Source: Diplosphaera chodatii
Lineage: Eukaryota; Chlorophyta; Trebouxiophyceae; Prasiolales; Stichococcaceae
Assembly: GCA_032358165.1 (NCBI GenBank)
Contig: JAALGY010000061.1
Coordinates: 682,001-746,000 of the forward strand
Direction of reading: 5' to 3'
DNA: 64,000 bases
Below, in pieces: positions 50,393 to 61,614 of the stretch; position 1 is the first letter of the stretch, and every line of letters starts with the position of its first letter. The notes below the pieces were generated by a model, which did not search any database, had not been told where the DNA came from, and saw only the letters and a list, made by a program, of their open reading frames with translations. The translations under genes were made by a program, and so were the position numbers.

Positions 50393-53300
50393 CTACCGCT
50401 TGTGGAACTTCAGGAACCTGCAGTACGCAGCAGATGGACTGATTATAGCGACATTGTACGGTAGTGGTGTCATATGGCTGCCAGAAGCTGTGCAGTCAAG
50501 CATAGAACTAGCAAGAGTGGCACCTGAGGGCTGCGACAGTCATCAGCCACATGCCGATGCAGAAGGCGACAAGGATTGCGACGACTGGCCCCATGAACGA
50601 GTATTGGAACCCATAGAAATTGTCCAGAAACCCGCTCACAGACACACGTGTGCCATCGGCCTGCAGAGCACACCGACACATGCCTGCTGCTGAGATCCGA
50701 CAGCAGCAAGCTTGTGCTCGACATGCCAGCTGTCAGCTGGATGGATCGCTATAACCACGCCTTCCTACCTGTATGACGTATTCATCATCAACAGTTCCCA
50801 ACTGTGAGGTCACCACCCCGTACACTGTGTAACTGACTGGGTTCTGCGATACATCCGAAGCATGGCTCAGTGTCACGTGGACGTACAAGTGTCACATGTC
50901 CACCGTCAGCATCCGGATGACAGCATGGCGGAGGTTGACACAGCACATTGTGCTGCGATGAAAAGACCACTCACCGCCCAGTACAGCCACTTGATATATA
51001 CTGGTATGGCAGGTCCTGGAATAATGAAGCCGCACAACAGCTCCTGCAGGACGTATGTCATGCACACGCTTGACACCATCGTGAACAGGGCAACTTGCAG
51101 GCAATCAATCAGCATGGTCAGACACTGGAGGACCAATGACATTTCAGCTTGAACTGCATCGCAGCTCTACATGAGCACACGCGCTCACCATGATGAAGTA
51201 CACGGCACCTAGAAGAATGGCGGCAACCTGCGGACACAGGATTTGCAAATCCTTGTTTCCTGGCATGGCATCCACCATCCACTGCAAGTAAGATGACCGT
51301 CAATCCGCCGCTTACCTGCTCGTTTGGGGTGATGGCAATCGTCAACGTCCCAAAGTTCGTCATGTACTGCAGGCAGGTGAACTGCGGCAGAAGCAGAAGT
51401 CACATTTGTCATAGAGTCAAGGCAACAACACCTCCGACAGTCTGTCGCCAAGCGCCTGCCAGCACATGCAAGAGTGGTGAAGAGTACACTGGTACAGTCA
51501 GCAACTGGCTCACCTGCATCAGTATATACCAAAAGACCTTTGCAGCGGTCCACTCCAGCTGAAGCATAGGGTATGTGATGGCGGTGTACACCACCGTCTG
51601 CAGTGGCAGCTTGTCGGTCGGTCAGAGGGTGTCAGCGGCACCACCATGGAGCAGACAGGCAACAGCAGGGTGCCAGCAGCAGGCTGCAGGATCTGAGCAG
51701 CAGCCGCAAGCGCACCTGGATGCCGATGTAGGGCAGCTCGCTGATGACGGTCGCCAGAGCGTATGGCACAATGCCATACATCCCTGCAGACGAGGCACAG
51801 CAGCCGTTCCAATGAGCACAACACGTCAAACAGGCGGTGTTGACTCATAGCTCAGGATGTCTGGAGACGGGTGTAGTTCCCCACCTGCTGCTCGCTCCCG
51901 TATCAGCACCTGCCGCTCGGTGGCGGTCGGCGGCTGTGCTGCAGCGGCGTTGAAGATGCCCACGGCGATGGCTGTGGCGTATGCTGATCCCGCGAGGGCC
52001 ACCACACCCTGCACAGCAACACCGCCACATGACGACCAAGAACCCTGGCGCAAACGGACGCTGTCATCCCCATGAACACCACATACAATCTCCGGCCGCC
52101 CATTGGTCACCTGGCGGGTGTTGCGGCGGGTGCCGGTGCCCCAGAAGGAGGTGCCCACGATGATGCCCAGGATCAGGGTGCTGGCCAGCCTGCATGAGGA
52201 GGTTGCACCGCTGAGCTGACTGGGCATGCTGCACAGCTCATGTCTGTGCAAAGGCAGCAGCATGATCTAGGTGTCACATATCACGCACAAGCCCAGCATG
52301 TCGTTCAGTGACTAACGCAGGGACAGCAGATGCTGTCGTATATGCAGTATGCCACATGCACAAGGGCATGATGCCAGCGCAAACACTTGTTCCAGCGCAA
52401 ACACATGTTCGCAGCACAAGGTGCCAACCCAAGACTGTTCAGTATATACCGTGCTGCATGTATTGCAATGCTGCAGTAACCTGACAACACACCTGACCGA
52501 GTTGTACTCCGGGGAGCGCCACATCAGCATGTTGTCCTTCCACAGGCACGTGCGGAACTGCAGAAGCCAGCCGCGCGCGTACGTCGACTTGTACCGCAGG
52601 GGCGCGCTGCCTGGGGCTGGGGCGCCCAGCTCGTCGATCAGTGTCAGCGCCTGCCTGCTCATCCAGAAGCGCACAGGGATTGCGTCCAGAGGGGTCACCT
52701 CAGGGGTGTTGTAGGATAGCAGCTCCACGGCTTGGTGTATCTGCTACCCAGCCCTCTCAAACAGGTGACGCTCTGCAACTGTACGCCGACTGCAGGAGCA
52801 GACAGCTCCTTTGTATGGCGGGAAAGTCACTGAAATCGCCACCCCTCCCGCCCAGATCCAGCACATGCCGGACCCTTGCGACACACGCGGCAATGCAGTG
52901 GCCCGCTTCCATGGGCATGCTGAAATATACTGAGAGCGCAGCCGGCTGCCTTGCCTGTACAGGTCGCTGGCCTCGTAGGCGTCTGCGAAGTCCTGCTCCA
53001 CGCGGCGCTCCATCGCCTCTGTGGTCACATCCAGCACCTGCAGCAGCCCGGATCCATCCGCCATTGGCATGGTGCAACGAGCAGGACCGCGCACTACACA
53101 TACGCTGCCAGCTGTGGGTACAGGGGTGCATCGCCACATCAGCGAGTCGAGCGTTTCCTAAGGTGATGTCACGCGCACCCAGGCAGCGGGGTTGGCACCG
53201 TTGGTGATGTGGGGCACCCCCTCGATACCCTACAGCGCAAAGCACCAGAGGCTGGGTGGAATCTGTGTGTACTTGAGAAAAAAATCAGATGACATTGCCA

Positions 53301-56300
53301 GGGTGCAAACAGGAGGGCAAGGTCTCGTGGGCATACTTCGAAGAACTGGACCAGGTGGCAGGAGCAGGCTCCCAGGGGGCCGAAGTAGATGATGCGCCCG
53401 CCACGCTTCATCAGCAGCATCTCGTCGAAACTCTGCAGCAGGCAAGCTCCAGGACGCTCGACACCCACAACTTCAGGCAAGCAGACTCCAGGAACAGTGT
53501 TGCAAGTGGCAACATGGCCACAGACATGCTGTGCAGAAAGCTTCACCTCGAAGATGTCTATGGACGGCTGGTGGATGGTGCACACCACTGTTCGCCCGGT
53601 GTCCACTGTGTTGCGCACCGCTCGCATCACAATTGCCGCTGCCCGCGCATCCAAGCCTGTTGTTGGCAGTCCGTGGTGAAGCTGAAGCTGAGAACGCAGG
53701 CGTGAGCAACAACACTGTGATGTGAGCCATTCTGCCGGTGAAGCAGTCAGCACAGCCACCGACCGGTCGTTGGCTCGTCCATGAACACGATGCTGGGATT
53801 CGCTGCGAGCTCCACCGCGATGGTCAGCCGCTTGCGCTGCTGCACACTGAGCCCGTTCTGCCCTGTAAACATGCCACTCACTCAAGTCATATTTTCCTGT
53901 GTGCATGACTGGCAGCCAGATTTCAGTTTTAGTCTCCACACACTTGACTTGCAGGACACCTGCCCATCTCAGGACCAACACACAATGCACAAGCAATGCA
54001 GCGCTCGTAATTATTGAGGTCGCACCTGGCATGCCGACCAGGGCATGTACAATGTCTTCGACCTCCACCACCCGCTCGATCTCCGCCACAAAGGCGCGCA
54101 CCTGGGCAGGGCCCACGCCCTCGGGCAGCCGCAGCGTCGCTGAGAACAGCAATGCCTCATGCACCGTTGTCGCTGGTGAGTGGATGTCTGCAGCGCAAGG
54201 GTGGGTGTGGCGGTAACAAAAAGAGCTTGCCGGGCATCAGGTCCGCACAAGACGTACAACTATGCCATCATGCCATCTGCTGAGCGCAGGGTAACTCAGC
54301 ACGAGACAACAGCAAAGAAGAACCCCACCTGTCTGTTCCACGTACCCACTACACCGTGCAAAGCTGGCCTGCTCCTTAGGGTGGCCCTGCAGCGGCACGA
54401 GTGAGGACAGAACTCAGCTTGAGCAGACCTCACATACATGACAGCAAGATGTGAGCGCAAAAGCCACAGCAGTCGGCACATGCAAGACAGCGCTCCATAG
54501 CATGGCCACAGCGTGAGCCTTACCTGCACCCTGATGTCGCCTTTGATGGTGCCGGTGGTCTTCCGGCCTGCCAGCACGTCCATGAGTGTGGTCTTGCCGG
54601 CGCCGGAAGCGCCAACCAGTGCAGTGAGGACGCCAGGCCGAAACACGCCGCTGACATCCTGCAGCATTTGCGTGCAGTGTGGGAGCATGCTTGACAGCTT
54701 GCACGCCTACACAAGAGCATCCTCGTGGGTAGAACACACTGCCTCACATTGAGCAGGTACAGCTGTGGTTTGCCACGAGACTGCTCATGTGGTGGCCCCT
54801 CCAACCCGTCCTGTCCCTTCGGCAGGTCCACACTGTACCACACTGCGAGGCAGGCGCAGGAACCATCATACAGTCAGGAAGGTGAACACTGTTGCGCCTA
54901 TCTGTACATGAGAAGAAGTGCAGGCTGCGCGAGGGCACAGGAGCCAAGCAGACCAGGGGCCAACAGTCACAGCACAGGCGCACCATGCTTGAACGTGAGG
55001 CACAGCTGCTGGAAGGGCAGCGTGCTGCCGGATGTCTGGCTGTGGCCACCTGCATGCTGTGGGCTGACCCCTGCGCCAGCTGCACCTGGTTTGCTGTCTG
55101 CTGTCGCTGCCTGCCTCTGTCCTGCTGCTGCTGGTGCACTGTCTGAGGCTACTGCTGGTGTAGTGTCTGCTGGACTTGAGCTCACAGGCTCGGCTGCCTG
55201 CTCTTCAGAGCTGTCTGGTGGCATCTCAACCTGGACGATGGCTGGCTTGCTCTGTTCTGCATCTGCAGCGTGCTCGCTGTCTGGGCTGCCGAGGGCTGCG
55301 CGTTTCTGCTCCAGCAGCTCAGCTGACACGGTGCCCCCCTCCTGTCTCGGCGCTGCATGGCAGAATCAGGAGCAGCTGGTCCCTGGCGGCAGGCCATGTG
55401 TATTTTACCAGGTGTTCGCAGCTGCAATGCACAGCCACCTTTGCACGTGCACTCACCTTTGAGGCAGGTGAGCGCGAGGATCACGCCCGCGTTCAGGATC
55501 ACAGCTGACAGGACCATGACGCCGATGCCACCCCAGATCCACGCATCGTACTGCACGCAGCAGCGAGCAGCCCTGCTCAGCTCAGCAACAGCAGCCCTGC
55601 AGAACACTCTACAGCACTGCGCAGTGGCAGCGAAGTGTCAAAGAGGATGTTCCATGGAAAGTGTCTCACATGCGACAGCGGGAAGTTGTACTCCTGCAGC
55701 AGCCTGTCTCCCCGGGTGATGCCTGGCACCACATCATCGGGCACCTGCCACCTTGGCGCCGTGAACTCCTGCAATTGCAGAACACCACACTCGGATGCCG
55801 CCTCACATCACCCTGCCGAACACGTTCCAGGATGTATTTTCCCAGGTATGGGGTGATGAGGAAGCGCACATTGATGGTGAGAGCGCGCTGACCCCTGCGG
55901 TGGAAAAGCCAGTTGTTGACGTGACATGCGGGTACTGCTCTGGCGACCGACATGCAAGCAGGGGTAACCATGTGGAGCATGAACCCACCAGGAGAGGGGC
56001 GAAATCCAGTAGAACCATATCCTGCAGGGTGTAGCAGCAGGACATAGATGTCAATCATGCGCCATTTGTAGCCCAAGCAGACGATGGCACACAAGGTTCC
56101 TTGTGACACGCACCACCAGGGCCAGATTTGCGACTTTGGGATGACAAAGCCGCCCAGCTGCAGCATGACCAGGGTAATGATGACCCTGCGCAGGGTTATC
56201 AAAAGTTTGCCATACCACGGGAGCAAAGCAATGGTTTCATCAGTACAGCTGACCATGTTCATGCACATCTTCACAAAGCTTCTCAAAACTACAACGAGTG

Positions 56301-59300
56301 CACGGAATCAGAGGCAGATGACAATGGCGCACGCTGTGGCATTCGCATAGCTGGCTGTCTGTGAAAACGCCCCCATGACACGGAACAGCGCCACCGAGTT
56401 GTAGTGCATGAGCGAGTTGACTAGCCAATAGATGAAGAACCTGCACAGATGGCAGATGACAGGTAGTCCCGTAATCTGAGACGGTGCTGTGCTGGTGATA
56501 TGTGCACTGTTGACATTGGTCTGTGTCATGACCTTGCAACCGTCACCTGCCGGAGTTAGGGGCGAAGCCAACCAGCCAATACGTGATGATTGACCAGACC
56601 ATGGCCTCTATCAGTGCCTGGGGCACTGACAGGATGGCGCGTGGCAGGTGGAACTGCCAGGCGCGAAAGAACAGGTTGTCGCGCTGCTTGAAGAAGACGG
56701 GCAGCTGGTCTGCAATCAATAGAGTAGCATGTGTTCAATGGTACTGTTGGTGTGAAATGCCGAGTCTGTATCTGGCATGATCATCACTGCTCCGCAGCTC
56801 ACCGACAATGATGGAGAACTCCGCCCTGCACAGCCAGAAACTCTGTCAGTCATGTCAGTGTGGGTACAGCAGCACAAGGCATAAAGACTTGCAAAGCCGA
56901 CTTGCGATGCACAACATGAGAAGACCGCTGAGGAGGAGAGGAAGAGCGCTTGCCAGTTGTTGAACTGTGGGCCAATAGAAACAGGGTGTCAGTTGCATAC
57001 CTTGTCCTCACACGTACATAAGTGACAAGTGTTTGTTTCTATGCGCATGATGGCAGCGGAACTTCGACATGCAAGCAGCGTGCTTTGTGAGCGCACCATC
57101 ATCTGCATCAGAACACAAAGGCCGATCAGAGACATCTCTTGGACAGCTTCAAGCAGGGTTTGAGCTTCGCAAGACACCAAATGGCATTGCTCTGACATCA
57201 TACAACTTTCAGGGAAAGGAAGCATGACTGTTGCACACAAGTACGCCACCCACCGAGTTGAGGGAGAAGTACAGGGCGCCTGCCAATCGGGAAAGGAAAA
57301 TGTGACCACAATTGCAGGTATATGACGCATGATTGACTTCAGTTCATGTCTTTGCTTTCGCATGCACTGCACGCAGCCGCACCAAGGTACAGTTCTGCCT
57401 CCTCAACGCTCGTCGGGTGCCGAGTTGTGCGGAAGAACAGCGCTGAGGTAAGCAGCGCATTGATCATGATCTGGCTGCTCTGGAACAGGTAGATGAAGCT
57501 GCAAGGAATCACGATGTCTGTCAGGCCCCCTCACAGGAAAGTCACCCGCTGTTGGAGGCAGATGCAGAGTGTTGTCGTCACAGTGCAGGTCCACCTGTTT
57601 CGATGCGTGAGCATGATCTCCCGCTGCATCATGGCTCTCAATCCCTTCAGCACACCGAGACCATACCGCTCCTTGACCTGCGGAATACCAATGGGGCTTA
57701 TGGGCCTATGACCAGCCGAAGCAGGGGCAAGAGGCATGAGCGAGACTGGCAGAGTTGATAATGCGGTCTGGCCCACGTCAGCCAGCATCATGTCTGATAG
57801 GCTTTTCTGGCAACGGCTGCAGCAACTCACCAAGGTGCCTGGCAACGAGGCAGCCTTGTCAAAGGGCATGGCCAGCTGGTCTGCGGTTTCACGGGCTGCT
57901 GCAGTCTTCTCAAATGCCGCAGCAATCGTCGGTACGTCCACAAAGCGGCTTGCCGTGCCGCCGGCGCAGTACTTGTGCTGGTCCTTGGCGGAGGTGACCT
58001 CCTGCAGGAAGTCGGCGATGCCCTTGCGCTCCGGAAGCCTGAAGCCCAGCGACTCGAAGAACGGCAGCGCCTGCAGGGTGACGGTGCGATGTTACTAGTA
58101 TGATTAGGCCGCAAGCTACCAGGCAGAAAACATTTTTTGCTTTCGAAGATTGTTGATGAGGCTGACGACCAGCCTATAGGGAGTCCTGAATGCCATGGGC
58201 TACTTACCTCCCCTGTTGGGCCCATGAAGACGATGCGGCCCTCTGACAGGAGGCACATGTCATCAAAGAGTTCAAACACTTCAGGTGCTGGCTGAAGGAG
58301 CGCCATGAACACAGTTGCCTACGGTGAGAAACACAGGCAGATGAGTCGCTGCGGGCAGCCCCTGCGTTCCTATCATTCCAAGCACAGTTTCTAACCCACC
58401 TGACGGAAGTGGACGAAGTTGCGCATGCAACGAACAAGGAAGTACGTTGTGCTGGAGTCCAAGCCATTTGACACCTCATCTGCACACATTGCAGTCGCAA
58501 GAGTGAGCGTCACAACTTTCCAACTGATAGACGACAGATCGCATGACCCACCCCATGTGGCTACCATCTACACTTTTGCAGGGGGCTCACCACACAACAG
58601 CGTCGTCTTGGGCCTGCGTCATGAAATAGGTTGTCAGGGTCTGTGTGTTTCCTGAGGCAAGATGGAGACGCACATCCATAATCAGGACTTACCCAACGGT
58701 CATCTCCCCAGTCGTGAGGCGCTTGCGTTGTCCGCCGCTGATGCCTCGCACAAACGGCCCACCTGCAGGTCAAAGGGGCAAGCTTAAACCGTATGGTCCT
58801 ATCGTGATTGCTGACTGTTCAGATGGTGCCAGCTAGATGCTACCAGCATCGTCTGCAATGTGCAGTTTGCCATGTGCATGGTTACACTGCACTCACCGAC
58901 AGGAGTGTCAGCTGCATGCTCCAGCTGCAGCAGCCGCAGCATCATCTCAGTCGCCACGCTGAAGCGCCCTCCCACGACAGCCTCTGCCTGCACCATGCAG
59001 CGGGAACAGTTGGCAACAACACAACCAGCGGGAGATGGTATCTCATAATGGGACGCTGTCCCTGCCATGCCTTCTGAGCCCTCCTGTGTGCACGCATTGA
59101 TACGTCACCTTCATGAAGGCATCGATCTCGGGGTCGGGCAGGAAGCCGGCGGCGGCCTCCCGCTCCTGCAGCTGCCGCAGCTCCTGCGGCCGGCGGCCCC
59201 CGCCCTGCACCCGCGCCGCAAAGTCCAGCGTCTCCCGCACCTGCAGCAGGTGTTGCGCATCTGCTGACACACCGATGATCTGTTGACTGAGTCTGACCCG

Positions 59301-60906
59301 CTCCTGTTCGTTTGATGTGCTGAACACCAACAAGGTGTTGGGTCAACGGGACACTGCGGAGCAAGTGAGCAGAGCAGCGCCTCAGCAGGTCATCACTGCA
59401 GTCCGGGTGCCACATTAGGTGTACCGTGAGCTCTGCGATGTGCACGTCGCGCTGTTCGATGAAAGCGGACGTCCTCTGGCAAACGAACTCGTTTAGCCTG
59501 CAAAGCGCAGACCATGTTCTGTCGGGCAAATGCACTTCTTGGGGAGCAAGGGTGCCCTGGGCCAGGAGGACCCAACGCCTCCTCGCGAAATGGGCAAGCC
59601 CTACCTGTGGCCATTGTATGTGATCTTGCCATCCATGTGCAGGCCGCGGTCCAGCTTGCCGCTCAGCGCTTTCAGCAGCGTGCTCTTGCCTGAGCCTGGG
59701 GGCCCCAGCAGCAGCGTCAGGCGGCCCTGCATATGTGCGCCAGGAGCTCAGCACTGAAATACTACTTACGCACCATCAACAGTGTCAGCATGACATCCGA
59801 GGCAACAGCGGTCGGCACCGGGTGCAGAATGCCAGTGCAGCCCTTCAGGATGGGCATTGTCTGGCGGCGCCCAAAGCGAATGCCGAGCGCTGACAGGGGG
59901 GACTGCAGGAAGCACAACACAAACATCAGCAACAACGTTCAGTACCGACGATCAGTCATGCTTCTGCTGACCTGCACCATGCATGGTAGGTCCCCCACCC
60001 ACCAGCACATAGTCGATCATGGCGCCCGGCACAGAGGGCAGCGCAGCCTTGCCGACCCTCACATCGGTGTCGATGGAAACATCCTCAAACCGGACCTCGA
60101 CCGAGCTGAGCTTGAGCCCGACCCTGCAGCACACCACCAGGCAATGACTTCTCCTGACAGAGTGGCCATTTTGCCTACATGTTGCTGGCCATTCAAGCAA
60201 TGCACACTCTCCACGGAGTGCACCAACTCACGAGCCCAGGGCAAACCGACCTGCACAGTAGCACATGCACAGCAGTCACCTGTCAATGCGCTCGCGCACT
60301 CGCCGGAAGAAGGGCTCGTTGTCCACATCCTGCGTCGCCAGCGCGCTGGCCACCAGAATGCTGCGCTCGGAGCGGCTGAGCTTCTTCACGTCCACCTCCT
60401 CGTAGATGGTCACCTGCAGCTCCACATGCAGCCATGCTTCGAAGCCGACATTGGTGTGACACGGCAAGCATCTCATCAAGCGCTGGCAGAACATGCCAGA
60501 CATATTATTCAAGGTGGCTGTGCCCACCGTGTCGTGTTTGCGGGACAGCAGCGCATGGCGGTGCGGCTTTGCCGACACAAGCTGCCGCGCCCGCAGCCTC
60601 TCCAGGGCTGCCTGCCTGCAGTCAGGCCGCCGATCCAGTGAGCATGTGCTACCATGGTGAGCTCAGCCAGCACGGCGCTGCTGGCGTGACTTGGCATGGA
60701 GCGCCAGTCCTCCAGGCGGTGACCATCCATCAGCCAGCATGCATGTTGCTGTCATGCACCGTGCACCTGAGCTCATCCTCGTCATCCTCGGCATTGCTGC
60801 CGTGGTGCGAGGGCGTTGCATCGAAGCTGCCGCGCGACAGGCGCCTGATGCTGCCGGCGTCTGGGTCGAAGCGGGTGCCTTGCGGCGCATTCAGATTGAC
60901 CGCCAT
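50393..60906 (-). CDS. Full-size ABCG (PDR-type) transporter 3
   Basis: The third tandem paralogue, from [20 protein letters not shown] at 60906 to a last small exon FLKFHKR-stop (50417-50393). NBD1: [20 protein letters not shown] (about 59670-59727), [39 protein letters not shown] (about 58697-58753), [13 protein letters not shown] (about 58445-58483), [19 protein letters not shown]. Between NBD1 and TMD1 there is [23 protein letters not shown]1 (about 57.6-55.4 kb) includes [38 protein letters not shown] and [12 protein letters not shown]. The linker is Ala/Ser/Gln-rich and ends [11 protein letters not shown]2: [20 protein letters not shown] (about 54560-54615), [20 protein letters not shown] (about 53795-53850), [28 protein letters not shown] (about 53549-53605), [19 protein letters not shown]2 (about 52.7-50.4 kb) includes [20 protein letters not shown] and [20 protein letters not shown]. 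It is the most diverged of the three (NBD2 loop, missing HSPNTT-type text), suggesting a different substrate or age. Nucleotide-binding residues are intact. Confidence 0.9.
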
Positions 60907-61614
60907 GGCCTTGTACGTCCGTTTGCAATGGCGCAGACGGCTGGTGAAGCGCTATCAAATGATCTGGCTCGATGGTAGCTAAGCTTTGCAGTACACTTTG
61001 CTAAAGCCTGATGCATGAGTCAAGGGCTTGGTCACCATGCGTCATTGCCGCCCCGCAAGGTTGGAATTCACAGATGCCACAGCAACCCCTAGCATTGCCA
61101 CTTGTTGCACGGCACCTGTCACGAGCAGCACATCAGGTCAGGTGCCAGCAGGCTGTCGGGGCTGCAGACTTGATGGCTGCGGCAACTGCAACGCAGTGGC
61201 ATGCATGTATATGCACCCACACCCACTGGGTCAGGATGCAGCTATACAATCTTGCACGTCAGAACGTAGCCTGCACCCTACGTACAATCGCAAACAGGCG
61301 TGTGGCGCGGTGTATGAGGTTGTTCGACCATTTTACGCAATGTATCAATGCTACAGGGCTGTTGTCCCTCAATGTCTCACAGCCCTGCACGAGTGCACGT
61401 GAACTAGATCCAGGGCACCAGCTGGGCACGGCGTTGCACGGTGAATCGATCTGCATTGCACATCTGGAAGCTTGATGGCCGCGGGGCATGCTAGCAGCTT
61501 ATTTGTGACGTATTGAGTACTGGATCCAGTTCGTGAGCGGCTTGAGAGGGGCTCCTGCTACATGACTGAGCATGCTGATCCGACCAGGTCCGTACACAGA
61601 TCCTGATCGCAAGC
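60907..61614. promoter_or_regulatory. divergent intergenic region, ABC transporter 3 / GS-like gene
   Basis: 708 bases lie between the start codons of the two divergent genes. Open frames here (for example 61028-61402) match nothing I know and have low-complexity, Cys/His-rich composition typical of non-coding reading. No core promoter element recognised. Confidence 0.5.

Noticed and set aside
25253..60906. A single giant ABC gene or polycistron
   Set aside because: Each unit has its own start, NBD1-TMD1-NBD2-TMD2 series and stop, with intergenic gaps and B9D1 on the other strand between two of them.
61028..61402. 124-codon plus-strand open frame in the intergenic region
   Set aside because: No recognisable domain or splice continuity. 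More likely part of the divergent promoter region.
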